A stretch of 64,000 nucleotides of DNA from Trichormus sp. NMC-1 (GCF_001858025.1 NZ_LZQD01000003.1:371692-435691), one strand, 5' to 3'. Positions 48,822 to 58,241 are shown, counted from the stretch's first letter. The notes: generated from the sequence alone by a model not told the origin. Translations and numbers: made by a program.

Positions 48822-48878
48822 AAAAAACCCCCAGTGGTGTTAGCCAGCTAGGGGAAGTTAGTTATCAGGGTGCATCTA
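48822..48878 (-). ncRNA. nsiR1: NsiR1 unit 3
   Basis: TCCGGA at 48910-48915. The hairpin has an inner TGG/CCA stem with loop CTAACA. Nearly identical to unit 4 through the RNA and promoter. Confidence 0.87.
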
Positions 48879-48955
48879 CTAATTAAATGTTCTGGGTTTA
48901 ATATCATCCTCCGGAACAATTAAAATGCATCATGGGTGTTGTTTATCAACTCAAG

Positions 48956-49012
48956 AAAAAACCCCCAGTGGTGTTAGCCAGCTAGGGGAAGTTAGTTATC
49001 AGGGTGCATCTA
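48956..49012 (-). ncRNA. nsiR1: NsiR1 unit 4
   Basis: TCCGGA at 49044-49049. Identical to unit 3 over the predicted RNA. Confidence 0.87.
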
Positions 49013-49089
49013 CTAATTAAATGTTCTGGGTTTAATATCATCCTCCGGAACAATTGGGTCACATTTTCATTATTGTTATTTGTGAACTC

Positions 49090-49150
49090 AAAAAAAAACC
49101 CCCCAGTGGTGTTAGCCAGCTAGGGGAGATTAGTTATCAGGGTGCATCTA
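49090..49150 (-). ncRNA. nsiR1: NsiR1 unit 5
   Basis: TCCGGA at 49182-49187. Longer T-run (nine A on the plus strand) and a C to T change in the -10 region. Confidence 0.86.
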
Positions 49151-49230
49151 CTAATTAAGTGTTCTGAGTTTAATGTCATGCTCCGGATCAATTGGGTTGC
49201 ATCTTCGTTATTGTTGTTTATGAACTCAAG

Positions 49231-49287
49231 AAAAAACCCCCAGCGGTGTTAGCCAGCTAGGGGAGATTAGTTATCAGGGTGCATCTA
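49231..49287 (-). ncRNA. nsiR1: NsiR1 unit 6
   Basis: TCCGGA at 49320-49325. The hairpin has CGCTGGGGG in place of CACTGGGGG, leaving the outer stem intact. Confidence 0.85.
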
Positions 49288-49361
49288 CCAATTAAACGTT
49301 CTGAGTTGAACCACTATGCTCCGGATGAATTTGCCCAAAAGCCGCTGTATGGCACTTACGG

Positions 49362-49410
49362 AAAAAATTCCTGTCGTTGTTAGCTGGTTAGGGGAGTTAG
49401 TTATCAGGGT
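49362..49410 (-). pseudogene. NsiR1 unit 7, degenerate
   Basis: Keeps TTAGCTGGTTAGGGGAGTTA and GTTATCAGGGT on the plus strand, but the CCCCC arm is TTCCTG, there is no TCCGGA and no -10 box. Probably not expressed. Confidence 0.75.
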
Positions 49411-49472
49411 TTGAAATTGCGATGGTTTGAGAAGATTTTCCTGGGTCAGAGATTACTTTTGTTTGCCAAAAT

Positions 49473-49532
49473 AAAAAAAACCCCTAGGCGGGTGTTAGCC
49501 TACCAGGGGTATTGAAGATCAAGGTGCATCTA
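49473..49532 (-). ncRNA. nsiR1: NsiR1 unit 8, diverged, closest to hetF
   Basis: TCCGGA at 49565-49570. The hairpin arms changed together (CCCCTGGTAGGC against GCCTAGGGG) while the loop TAACACC is kept, which looks like covariation for a working terminator. The 5' part of the RNA differs from units 1-6. Confidence 0.78.
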
Positions 49533-49715
49533 CCAATAAAGTGTTCTCGTCTGAAGTAATCACATCCGGATAAAGTTCTCTCAGCAAAACAAGCCAAACC
49601 ACGCCGAATCAGAAACATTCCGTGACAATCAGCATCTAAAGTATCAGCAAGTAGAAATCCAAGACTAGAGACTTTCGCAGTTTAAAGTAGATTTAGGAGG
49701 CAAACAGGAGAAGTT

Positions 49716-52184
49716 GTGACCCAGGAATTTCATATTTCCGTAACCCCAGTAGGGCAAAATGACTACTTGGTGCGGACGGAACAAGTCGCGCCTGGGGTGC
49801 CGTTGGCAGAAGAACTGGTGACTTGGACGGTCGCTGAGTGGTTAGCGGCCGCAGGACATTTGATGAATGACCCGTTACAGTCAGTGCTACAGGGAGATGT
49901 CATGGCCAGGAACTCTGTAAACTGGGTGGCACTGGGTCAGCAATTATATAATGCTCTGTTTCAAGGCACTTTGAGAGATAGTTGGATTACTGCCCAAGGT
50001 ATTGCCCAAAATCAGCAACAGGTACTGCGTTTACGCTTGGGACTCAAAGATACTAGGTTAGCGCGTTTGCCTTGGGAAGTGATGCACGCAGGCGATCGCC
50101 CGTTAGCTACTGGGCCTTATATCACTTTTTCTCGTTATCAAAGCGGCATTCACTCAACATCACGACTCCCCACACGCAACATTCCCTCGCCACAGGAAGA
50201 AAGCGGAGTCAAGGTGTTGATGATTATTTCTTCTCCCACTGATCAAGTGCGTCTTGATTTGCTCAAACAAGAAGCGATTGACCTACAAGCCGAACTTCAT
50301 CGCCAATCCCCCCGAACTGAAAATGGCAATTATGTCCCAGAAATTGAACTGACTATCCTCGATCAACCAGGAAGAGAAGAGTTAACCCAAGCCCTAGAAC
50401 AGGGACGATATCATGTTCTGCACTACTCTGGTCATAGTAACTTGGGGGCTAATGGGGGAGAAATTTATTTAGTTAGTAGAAGAACTGGCTTAACAGAAAC
50501 CCTCAGCGGTGATGATTTAGCCGGCTTGCTGGTGAATAATAATATCCAAATGGCAGTGTTTAACTCTTGCTTGGGAGCATACAGAGCTAAGTCTGATACC
50601 TCTGGGGAGACGGGAGAACGCAACCTCACTGAAAGCTTGGTGAAAAGAGGTCTGAGGAGCGTTTTGGCCATGTCAGAACGGATTCCTGATGAAGTGGCGC
50701 TGACGTTGACACAATTGTTTTACCGCAATTTAAGCCAAGGCTATCCCTTGGATTTGTGTGTGAGTAGGGTACGTCAGGGCTTAATTTCTGCCTATGGTTC
50801 TCACCAGATGTACTGGGCGTTACCAATGTTGTATCTCCAGCGGGAATTTGAAGGCTTTCTCACCCCGCAAATTGGTTTGTTTGCCAATTCTGAGTTACTG
50901 AATGAATATCAGTCATCAGCGGGAACATCCGCTAATTTGATGTATTCGGGGGTGACAACTGATCCCCAAATGCCTTTAGCTATGGAGGATATCATGCCTT
51001 CTGGTTTAGGACGGGATGCTTCTGAGCTAGATTGGCTAGGGGATGATACTTGGGGGGATCTCTTGGATGAGATTGATTATGATAACCCTAGTTATGATGA
51101 GGATTCGGCAATAGTTTCTGATTTGTTTCGCCAGATGGGTAATCCCCCAGCCCCAACTGAAGAAACTTCAATCACGGCGGAACTAGAGCCACCAGTACGC
51201 GACAATGATAATGCTCTCAGGGATCATTTACAGCTTAAGGAGGATGTAGTTGAATGGGCAGATAGCTCTGAAATTGTGCCAAATGCCCCAACTATGGTAG
51301 GTAATCAAGGAAATTCTCCGCCGCCCACATTACCACCAATGAAGCAACTACGTCGCCGGCAACGTCGGCCGTGGCCAATTTTGGGGATTGTGGGTGCAAG
51401 TGCGATCGCACTAATTATTGGTTTAAATTGGTGGTGGTATCATCGCAGGTCGGTAGTTCCGGAAATTCCACCTATTCCTACTCAGCCTTTTGTCAAGAGT
51501 CAATTACCTATTGACTTAAAAACATCACCAACGGGAATTGTCACCGCTACGGCTACAGAACAGTTGAGTCAAGGGAATTTACAACCTGGGCTGGATGCTG
51601 TAGATGAACTACTGAATCGTGGCGCTTTAGCTTCAGCAGAAACTGCTTTGGCGCTGATTCCCGCTAAACAAATTGACGAACCATCTGTCAACTTTTTACG
51701 TGGTCGATTAGCTTGGCAATTTGCTCAAACAAGCGATAAAAAATATAGCATTGATGATGCCCGTCGTTACTGGGAAATTGCGGTGCGGGATCAGCCAGAT
51801 TCTGTTTTGTATAATAATGCTTTGGGATTTGCTTACTATGCTGAGGGAAATCTCAATCGGGCTAATGATGCTTGGTTCAAGGCTTTGAATTTAGCCCTCA
51901 AGTCCCAGAATCCCACTTCGACAGCAACACCATCTGCCAATTTAGTTATGCCACAGGAGGCTTTAACTGCCTATGCGGGGTTAGCCTTAGGTTTATATAA
52001 ATCTGCAAATAATCAATCTGCTGCCAAACAAGGGCAATATATTAAAGAAGCTATTAAGCTACGTCAAACTGTGATTGAGAATGAACCTGTCAACTTTACG
52101 ATTGATAAATTGGCTCAGAATTGGCTGTGGACAGAACAAGCTATTACAGATTGGCGATCGCTCCTTCAAGAACAGAGTCAGTAA
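49716..52184 (+). CDS. hetF: Heterocyst differentiation protease HetF (CHAT domain)
   Basis: 822 residues from a GTG at 49716 with AGGAGG and GGAG upstream. The CHAT (caspase-like) domain has His in LHYSGHSNLG (about 236-240) and Cys in VFNSCLGAYR (about 285). An acidic linker (about 420-530) leads to a single transmembrane segment (ILGIVGASAIALIIGLNWWW, about 552-572), then a TPR-like C-terminal part (about 615-800). HetF is needed for heterocyst formation and influences PatA levels and cell division in Anabaena. The NsiR1 array directly upstream supports the assignment. RNA from the array would be complementary to any hetF leader that runs through it. Confidence 0.93.
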   Translation: MTQEFHISVTPVGQNDYLVRTEQVAPGVPLAEELVTWTVAEWLAAAGHLMNDPLQSVLQGDVMARNSVNWVALGQQLYNALFQGTLRDSWITAQGIAQNQQQVLRLRLGLKDTRLARLPWEVMHAGDRPLATGPYITFSRYQSGIHSTSRLPTRNIPSPQEESGVKVLMIISSPTDQVRLDLLKQEAIDLQAELHRQSPRTENGNYVPEIELTILDQPGREELTQALEQGRYHVLHYSGHSNLGANGGEIYLVSRRTGLTETLSGDDLAGLLVNNNIQMAVFNSCLGAYRAKSDTSGETGERNLTESLVKRGLRSVLAMSERIPDEVALTLTQLFYRNLSQGYPLDLCVSRVRQGLISAYGSHQMYWALPMLYLQREFEGFLTPQIGLFANSELLNEYQSSAGTSANLMYSGVTTDPQMPLAMEDIMPSGLGRDASELDWLGDDTWGDLLDEIDYDNPSYDEDSAIVSDLFRQMGNPPAPTEETSITAELEPPVRDNDNALRDHLQLKEDVVEWADSSEIVPNAPTMVGNQGNSPPPTLPPMKQLRRRQRRPWPILGIVGASAIALIIGLNWWWYHRRSVVPEIPPIPTQPFVKSQLPIDLKTSPTGIVTATATEQLSQGNLQPGLDAVDELLNRGALASAETALALIPAKQIDEPSVNFLRGRLAWQFAQTSDKKYSIDDARRYWEIAVRDQPDSVLYNNALGFAYYAEGNLNRANDAWFKALNLALKSQNPTSTATPSANLVMPQEALTAYAGLALGLYKSANNQSAAKQGQYIKEAIKLRQTVIENEPVNFTIDKLAQNWLWTEQAITDWRSLLQEQSQ

Positions 52185-52307
52185 GTCTAGACACCTGAGC
52201 AGTGGTGAAATACAATACATCAACCTCAAGTTAAACAAGTAGCTTTATAGTTACAGCTTTAGACAACTAATCTGGTTAGATATATAAACAATGCTCTTAG
52301 AAGTTAG

Positions 52308-52658
<351 letters not shown>

Positions 52659-53091
52659 GTTTTGAATATCTAGAGAGTGGGCGTTGTTGAATTAGGGGAT
52701 GAGGAATTTTCAAGATTTTTCTTCATCTCTAGCATCAGCAGCGCCTTTTGTGGTTTGATTTTAGGAAAAATAGCGCATTTGTTTTATAGCGATTTTCAAA
52801 TAAATGAACCACATTTTGCTCAGGTTTCGCGCAAAGAAGCAAAGAAGCAAAGGCGCAAAGTAAGAAATAGATTAATTTATAATTTAGGGTGTAGTCTACA
52901 TGAAACCTGCTGTAATTGGCTAGACGATGAATTAGAACCTTTTACTTTCAAGATATAGCGGTATGCACTTGAATGAGATACATCATAGTCCCCTCATCGC
53001 TTGCGGGGAGGGGGTTGGGGGTGGGGTGTTTGTATCTCACTCAACCAAGAACCGCTATAGAAATTACAAATTATCACTGAAGGAGAATTAT
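52659..53091. other. Intergenic region with a MITE
   Basis: An open frame at 52677-52958 is probably not a gene: low-complexity, no family features, and part of it is the CAAAGAAGCAAAG-type dispersed repeat at 52822-52862. The right part is the family B MITE (52954-53059). Confidence 0.6.
52954..53059. mobile_element. MITE-like element, family B, copy 3
   Basis: 106 bp with perfect 9-bp ends TATAGCGGT/ACCGCTATA, inner arms TGAATGAGATACA/TGTATCTCACTCA, and the core CCCCTCATCGCTTGCGGGG. The best-preserved copy of the family in the window. It ends 32 bp before the HigA-type gene. Confidence 0.85.
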
Positions 53092-53403
53092 ATGGCACGT
53101 CCACCTATTCATCCTGGAGAAATTCTAGCTGATGAACTGCATGAATTAGGAATGAGTGCAAGTGAATTAGCTCGTTTGCTTCATGTCCCTAAAAATCGAA
53201 TTACCGAAATAATTAATGGTAAAAGGTCAATTACTGCTGATACTGCATTACGGCTAGGACAATGGTTTGGTACTAGTGCTGAATTTTGGATGAATTTGCA
53301 GAAAAATTATGAACTTAGACTGGCTGAAGAAAAAGTTGGTAAGGAAATTAAAGTAACTATTTCTCCTCGTTTATCAACTAGGAATATGCAAGTTCTAGCG
53401 TAA
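53092..53403 (+). CDS. HigA-type antitoxin (XRE family), orphan
   Basis: 103 residues from the ATG at 53092 with AAGGAG 8 bases upstream; the open frame further upstream is MITE sequence. Starts MARPPIHPGEILADELHELG, the hallmark of the HigA/VapI antitoxin family, with the helix-turn-helix MSASELARLLHVPKNRITEIINGKRSI and TSAEFWMNLQKNYELRLAE. HigB toxin normally precedes higA; none is recognisable upstream, and a MITE occupies that place. It may be a solitary antitoxin or regulator. Confidence 0.88.
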   Translation: MARPPIHPGEILADELHELGMSASELARLLHVPKNRITEIINGKRSITADTALRLGQWFGTSAEFWMNLQKNYELRLAEEKVGKEIKVTISPRLSTRNMQVLA

Positions 53404-53548
53404 AATTAGTTTTATTATTCTTCCTCTTACCTTCGCGCTCTTTGCGTCTATACCTACGGTACGCTACGCGTTAGCGGAGCTTTCGCTTTAGCGATACGTG
53501 GTTCGTTAAAATCATCCTCAAGGGAAAACGAGTTACCCCCAAAAAACA

Positions 53549-54127
53549 TCACCTTAACACCTTAACCAACTGAGGAACTAAACTTTTCAAAGCATTACCA
53601 CGATGACTAATTGACTTTTTTAATTCCGGTGACATTTGGGCAAAAGTCAATTGCTTTTCTGGGACATAAAAAATAGGATCATAACCAAAACCACCTTCAC
53701 CACGGGTTGAATAAAGAATTTCACCGCGACAAATACCCTCAGATTGCAAAACTATTTCTCCCGCAGGATTTGCAACCGCTACTGCACAGACAAATTGGGC
53801 TTGACGATTTTCTGTATTTCCTAATTCTCGTAATAACCTAGCAATGCGTTCTGCATCGGTATTGCCATAACGAGCAGAGTATACACCCGGTGAACCATTG
53901 AGGGCATCTACCTTTAAACCAGAATCATCTGCGATCGCCCAATTTCCGGTAGCTATAGCAACCTCAGAGGCTTTGAGACAAGCATTTGCAGTAAAAGTGT
54001 CCCCTGTTTCTTCAACGTCCAAATCTTCGGGTTTGAGAGTTAATTCCCAACCCGAATCAGCTAAATAAGCTTGCATTTCTTTTAACTTACCGGGATTTCC
54101 TGTGGCTACTACGAGTAATTTTGTCAT
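53549..54127 (-). CDS. rdgB: dITP/XTP pyrophosphatase (RdgB/HAM1)
   Basis: 192 residues. Removes non-canonical purine nucleotides. Motifs: VVATGNPGKLKEMQAYL at the N terminus, ANACLKASEVA, AIADDSGLKVDALNG, PGVYSARYG, GEGGFGYDPIFYVPE and SHRGNALKSL. Length typical. It lies 78 bp downstream of the phosphoglucomutase gene on the same strand, with heptamer repeats (TTAGTTA) between. Confidence 0.94.
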   Translation of the reverse strand: MTKLLVVATGNPGKLKEMQAYLADSGWELTLKPEDLDVEETGDTFTANACLKASEVAIATGNWAIADDSGLKVDALNGSPGVYSARYGNTDAERIARLLRELGNTENRQAQFVCAVAVANPAGEIVLQSEGICRGEILYSTRGEGGFGYDPIFYVPEKQLTFAQMSPELKKSISHRGNALKSLVPQLVKVLR

Positions 54128-54205
54128 TAGTTATTAGTTATTAGTTATTAGTCATTAGTAAGGGGTAATTGTTTGTTGATTCCATTACCCATTACCCATT
54201 ACTCA

Positions 54206-55648
54206 TTAATTAGATTCAGCCCAAGTTTTCGCCCAAGCGAGAGTTTGATGGACTTGTTCTAATGTGGGTGCTTCGCAGTAGAGACGTAAAACTGGTTCAG
54301 TGCCACTAAAGCGAATCATTAACCAACTTTGATCAGCGAGGCGGAATTTATAACCGTCAATTGTTTTGCAATCAATTACTGGTTTACCTGCAATTTCTGT
54401 TAAAGGCTGGCTTTGCAATTGTTGCAATAACCGTCCTCGCACATCCATATTTGCTAAAGGTAAATCTATGCGATCATAGGTTGAACTGAAATTAGTTTGT
54501 TGTTGTAAGAGGCGATAATATTCACCTAAATCCAAACCGGATTCTACAACTGCTTCTAACACATACAATGCTGAAAGTAGGGCATCTCGTTCAGGAATGT
54601 GGCTACCGTAGCCTATCCCACCGGACTCTTCACCACCTAGTAATACCTCTGAAGCTAACATTCGGTCAGCAATGTATTTATAACCGACTGCGGTTTCAAA
54701 TACAGACAAGTTTAGTGATGCAGCGACAAGGGGAATTAAGTCAGAACCGCTAACTGTTTTGACGATTTCGCCGGTAAAGTTACGCCTGCGGGTGAGGTGG
54801 TCGATTAAGATGGGGATTAATATTTGGGAACTGAGGAAATTAGCGTCTTTGTCTACTGCGGCAATGCGATCGCAATCTCCATCAAATACCAAACCCACAG
54901 TTAAACTTGATGTATTAGTTTCCCCATGATTTTTAATTACTGTCAATAACCGCGAAAGGTATTTAGGTAAAGGTTCTGGCGCACCACCTTCAAATAGGGG
55001 ATCACGGTTGCTGTTGATTTCTTTTACTTGTTCACCTAATAATCTTGCTAGTCCCCCAGCCGCTGCGCCGTGCATAACATCCACAAATAATGTTAATTTG
55101 TCAGATGTGATTGCTTGCCTAATTTTGTCAATATCAACTTTACCTTCTAATGCACGACAATAACTTGGCCAGGCATCAAACTTCTGTTCCTTCCCTGGGG
55201 TAGCTGCAAGTGGAACATCCACCGTTAACAGTGCTTCTATCTCCTGGGTAACTTCAGGTGGTACGGAACCGCCAAAAGCACTTTTAACTTTTAGTCCTAA
55301 ATATGCACCAGGATTATGACTGGCTGTAATCACTAGCGCCCCTAAAGCATTGAGTTCTTTAGCAGCCCAACTAAATGCTGGAGTTGGGGCATAAGTTTCG
55401 CTAAATAGTACATCAAAACCAGCAGCCGTGACAGAATCAACAACCACACGGGCGAATTCTTCAGCCATAAAGCGGCGATCGTAACCGACAATGATTGTAC
55501 GGCTACCAACCGTAGAAAAATAAGTGTTATGTAACACTTTGGCGGCAACAGTTGCTACTAAGGCTAGGCGTTCAAAGGTAAATTCTTCGCCAATTACGCC
55601 TCGCCAGCCATCTGTACCAAACTTGATTGGATTAGTTAAAACTGGCAT
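54206..55648 (-). CDS. Phosphoglucomutase/phosphomannomutase family protein
   Basis: 480 residues of the alpha-D-phosphohexomutase family. Sugar-phosphate interconversion; cytosolic. FGTDGWRGVIGEEFT at the N terminus; active-site serine in ITASHNPGAYLGLKVKS (near 110); metal loop FDGDCDRIAAVD (near 255); sugar loop GGEESGGIGYGSHIPERD (near 338); phosphate loop RFSGTEPVLRLYCEA near the C terminus. Exact substrate (glucose, mannose or glucosamine phosphate) cannot be set from sequence alone. Confidence 0.92.
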   Translation of the reverse strand: MPVLTNPIKFGTDGWRGVIGEEFTFERLALVATVAAKVLHNTYFSTVGSRTIIVGYDRRFMAEEFARVVVDSVTAAGFDVLFSETYAPTPAFSWAAKELNALGALVITASHNPGAYLGLKVKSAFGGSVPPEVTQEIEALLTVDVPLAATPGKEQKFDAWPSYCRALEGKVDIDKIRQAITSDKLTLFVDVMHGAAAGGLARLLGEQVKEINSNRDPLFEGGAPEPLPKYLSRLLTVIKNHGETNTSSLTVGLVFDGDCDRIAAVDKDANFLSSQILIPILIDHLTRRRNFTGEIVKTVSGSDLIPLVAASLNLSVFETAVGYKYIADRMLASEVLLGGEESGGIGYGSHIPERDALLSALYVLEAVVESGLDLGEYYRLLQQQTNFSSTYDRIDLPLANMDVRGRLLQQLQSQPLTEIAGKPVIDCKTIDGYKFRLADQSWLMIRFSGTEPVLRLYCEAPTLEQVHQTLAWAKTWAESN

Positions 55649-55717
55649 GGATATATCCTAAATTTCTAACTGAGGATTTTAGCATTTATACAAGGTATTA
55701 CGTAATTAGGATGTTAA

Positions 55718-56377
55718 TTACAAATTAGTTTGAGCCGCTAGGGCAATCCCTAATGGTAAAATTCGATGTTCCTGAACTTGAATTCTAGCGTGAAGTGTTT
55801 CTGCTGTATCATCTGGAAGTACAGGTACTGCTGCTTGCATCAAAATGGGACCACTGTCCATTTCTAAACACAGGAGATGCACAGTACAACCAGTAATTTT
55901 CACCCCTGCTTCTAAAGCTTGTTCTACAGCCCGAACACCCTTGAAACTAGGTAAGAGACTGGGATGAATATTGATAATTTTGTGAGGAAAAGCATCAATT
56001 AATACTTGTGTCACCAGACGCATCCAGCCTGCCATAATTACCAAATCTACATCATACTGCCGCAATGTCTGCACAATTTGCCTGTCTAGGTCTTTGCGGT
56101 TTTTGTAGTCTCGGTGATTTAAAAGTACAGCTTTTACACCTCGATTTGCTGCCCGTGTTGCTGCCTTAGCGTCGGGATTATTGTAAATTAAAACTGGAAT
56201 TTCGGCGTTTAGTTTTCCTTCCTCAATAGCTTGGGTAACTACCTCAAAATTGCTGCCATTTCCAGAAGCCATAATCCCCAGTTTCAAGGGAGTGGCTAGT
56301 TGTAATTTTTCACTAGAAATATGGGAAATATGGGGAGAAATCAGACTAGCAGCATCAATTGGGGAAACTTGACTCAT
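55718..56377 (-). CDS. purN: Phosphoribosylglycinamide formyltransferase
   Basis: 219 residues. Third step of purine synthesis using 10-formyl-THF. Motifs: LGIMASGNGSNFEVV, VLIYNNPDAKAA, VIMAGWMRLVT, INIHPSLLPSFKGVRAVEQAL with the catalytic Asn-His, and GCTVHLLCLEMDSGPILMQ with the catalytic Asp. The N-terminal 30 residues are an extension compared with E. coli PurN; a later start is possible. Confidence 0.94.
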   Translation of the reverse strand: MSQVSPIDAASLISPHISHISSEKLQLATPLKLGIMASGNGSNFEVVTQAIEEGKLNAEIPVLIYNNPDAKAATRAANRGVKAVLLNHRDYKNRKDLDRQIVQTLRQYDVDLVIMAGWMRLVTQVLIDAFPHKIINIHPSLLPSFKGVRAVEQALEAGVKITGCTVHLLCLEMDSGPILMQAAVPVLPDDTAETLHARIQVQEHRILPLGIALAAQTNL

Positions 56378-56426
56378 AAAATGTCGATAAAATTACATAG
56401 ATAAACATTTAATCACCAATATTGCC

Positions 56427-57314
56427 ATGAAAACATCCCGTTCTTCCCGTCTGCAACTACTAGATAATGATACAGTCGCGGCTTGGGTTTTTCTAACACC
56501 CGCACTGATTTTGTTAGGTGTATTTGTTATTTGGCCAATTGCTTATTTGTTTTATCTCAGTTTTACTGCGGGTATTTTCACCTCTAACGGCATTCATTGG
56601 GTTGGCTTCAAAAACTATTGGCGTTTGTTACTAAACTCTGACTTTTGGCAAGTTATTTTTAACACAGTTTATTTTACTCTTGGTAGCCTTGTTCCTAGTT
56701 TGGTAATTCCATTGGGAATAGCAGTGTTATTAAATCGCTCATTCGCTTGGCTCTTAATTTTGCGAAGTGCTTATTTTCTGCCTTCAATTACCTCTCTTGT
56801 GGCCGCTGGTTTGGGATTTCGCTGGTTGTTTCAAAATACGGGGCCTGTAAATGAGCTTTTAAAGATATTTGATATTCCCGAAATATCTTGGTTAGGAGAT
56901 ACTTTTTGGGCAATGCCAGTCATCATTTTATTTAGTATTTGGAAACAAATAGGTTTCAATATGGTGGTTTTTTTAGCTGGGTTGCAAGCAATTCCTGTTA
57001 GTCGTTATGAAGCAGCAGAATTAGATGGAGCTAATGCTTGGCAACAATTTTGGCATATTACTTTACCTGGACTACGACCGACTTTAATTTTTGCCACTGT
57101 TACGACTGCTATTTTCACATTGCGAAGTTTTGAGCCTGTTTATGTGATTACAGGTGGTGGTCCTTTAAATTCTACTAATTTGCTGGTTTATTACACTTAC
57201 CAAGAAGCTTTTGGTCAATTTGATTTTGGTTATGCCGCAGCTGTAGCCACGGTGTTGTTAATTATTACTTTGTTACTAGTTTATTTGCAGTTAAGAACTT
57301 GGAAAGATGAGTAA
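56427..57314 (+). CDS. Sugar ABC transporter permease (MalF/UgpA type)
   Basis: 295 residues with six hydrophobic segments (first AAWVFLTPALILLGVFVIWP). The EAA loop YEAAELDGANAWQQFWHITLPGL (near 190-213) is the ATPase contact of carbohydrate permeases. Its partner permease, binding protein and ATPase are not in the window. Substrate unknown. It has no clear ribosome site; divergent from purN. Confidence 0.9.
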   Translation: MKTSRSSRLQLLDNDTVAAWVFLTPALILLGVFVIWPIAYLFYLSFTAGIFTSNGIHWVGFKNYWRLLLNSDFWQVIFNTVYFTLGSLVPSLVIPLGIAVLLNRSFAWLLILRSAYFLPSITSLVAAGLGFRWLFQNTGPVNELLKIFDIPEISWLGDTFWAMPVIILFSIWKQIGFNMVVFLAGLQAIPVSRYEAAELDGANAWQQFWHITLPGLRPTLIFATVTTAIFTLRSFEPVYVITGGGPLNSTNLLVYYTYQEAFGQFDFGYAAAVATVLLIITLLLVYLQLRTWKDE

Positions 57315-57355
57315 TATCGTGTCCAGTTGACTACTTATGATTAGGGCTGACGCGG

Positions 57356-57451
57356 AGATGGGGAGATGGGGAGACGCGGAGACGCGGAGACACAGAGAAA
57401 ATCAAGAATAACTTAATTACGAATTACGAATTACGAATTACGAATTACGAA
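57356..57451. repeat. Two heptamer-type repeat blocks
   Basis: GAGACGCG/GATGGG-type units at about 57356-57396, then five to six ATTACGA units at about 57417-57451, between the convergent ABC permease gene and fraE. Confidence 0.75.
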
Positions 57452-57455
57452 TTAT

Positions 57456-58241
57456 TTAAAACTCTCGTCGTAAGAAGATTAAGATGGCAATTGCTAATAG
57501 CATGAAACTGTACATCAAGCCATAGCCGGCATTACCAATTAATGTCATTGTGTCAGGTATTGCTTGCAATCCATAGACAGCATCATTTTTCAAATCTAAG
57601 CGAGATAAATCTGGGAGGATAAGATATAAACCTTGTGTAAAGCGTTCTACACCTGGGTTTTGACTCAGACGACCAAGTGCGACCAAATCTTGAGTAATAT
57701 TCCCCATTAAATAGACAGCAAATGTTAAAGCTGTGGCTATGAGAGAACTGGTAAAAACTCCTAATGTGATAGCTACTGCTGTAATTAAGGTTAACTGCAA
57801 AAACAAGAAAAATGCAGCAATCAGAATACTAGAAATTGGATAAGACATTTTACCAAATTGTAAAAATCCCAGATAAATAGCTGTCATAGCGGCGATTATT
57901 ACAGCTAGAACTGCGGATAAACCTAAGTATTTACTAGTGATAAATTCACTACGACTTATGGGTTTGGCAATTAACATTAAAATAGTACGTTTTTCAATTT
58001 CTTTATTAACTAGTCCTGTACCTATAAAAACGACAACAATTAAACCAATTACGTTCATTGTTGCTAAACCAAAGTCTAAAAATATTTTGTCCTGGCTTGT
58101 AGCTGCAAATTCAAAAATTGCCCGATTAGCAACAGCGAGGATGAGTGCATAAAAACCAATGATGTACAGGATGCGATCGCGGATCACTTCCTGAAACACA
58201 TTTTTTGACATCACAAAGGTTCTAGTTATATTCATGGTCAT
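57456..58241 (-). CDS. fraE: FraE: ABC-2-type permease for filament integrity
   Basis: 261 residues with six hydrophobic segments, ABC-2 permease type (VFQEVIRDRILYIIGFYALIL, GTGLVNKEIEKRTILMLIAKPISRSEFITSKY). A start at the third residue (MNITRTFV) is also possible. Assigned as FraE because it is the third gene after fraC and fraD homologues in the known fraCDE order. Needed for diazotrophic growth and normal heterocyst necks in Anabaena. A heptamer repeat (58241-58277) lies between it and fraD. Confidence 0.85.
   Translation of the reverse strand: MTMNITRTFVMSKNVFQEVIRDRILYIIGFYALILAVANRAIFEFAATSQDKIFLDFGLATMNVIGLIVVVFIGTGLVNKEIEKRTILMLIAKPISRSEFITSKYLGLSAVLAVIIAAMTAIYLGFLQFGKMSYPISSILIAAFFLFLQLTLITAVAITLGVFTSSLIATALTFAVYLMGNITQDLVALGRLSQNPGVERFTQGLYLILPDLSRLDLKNDAVYGLQAIPDTMTLIGNAGYGLMYSFMLLAIAILIFLRREF

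Larger units (their letters stand above)
48221..49570 (-). repeat. Tandem array of NsiR1 small-RNA units upstream of hetF
   Basis: Eight units starting at 48221, 48355, 48822, 48956, 49090, 49231, 49362 and 49473, with spacings of 131-141 bp between most neighbours. On the minus strand an intact unit reads TCCGGA, about 22 bases, TTTAAT, a start region, GATAACTAA, then the hairpin CCCCTAG... CTGGGGG and a T-run. NsiR1 is known from Anabaena PCC 7120 as about 60-nt RNAs from a tandem array next to hetF, with heterocyst-type (DIF+) promoters carrying TCCGGA near -35; the match in position and motifs is strong. A gap of 370 bp (48452-48821) splits the array. Confidence 0.92.

Noticed and set aside
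48221-49570. Repeated array that might be taken for a CRISPR
   Set aside because: The period is about 134 bp, each unit is a promoter-RNA-terminator cassette, and spacers are not unique short sequences; it matches NsiR1.
52205-52218. NtcA site before glnB (GTG-N8-TAC)
   Set aside because: One base off the GTA-N8-TAC consensus and the nearest -10-like box is about 25-27 bp away instead of about 22. Left as a note only.
52237-52255. GTA...TAC palindrome before glnB
   Set aside because: The spacer is 10 bases, not 8, so it does not fit NtcA.
52677-52958. 93-codon open frame after glnB
   Set aside because: Low complexity, overlaps a dispersed CAAAGAAG repeat, no ribosome site and no family features.
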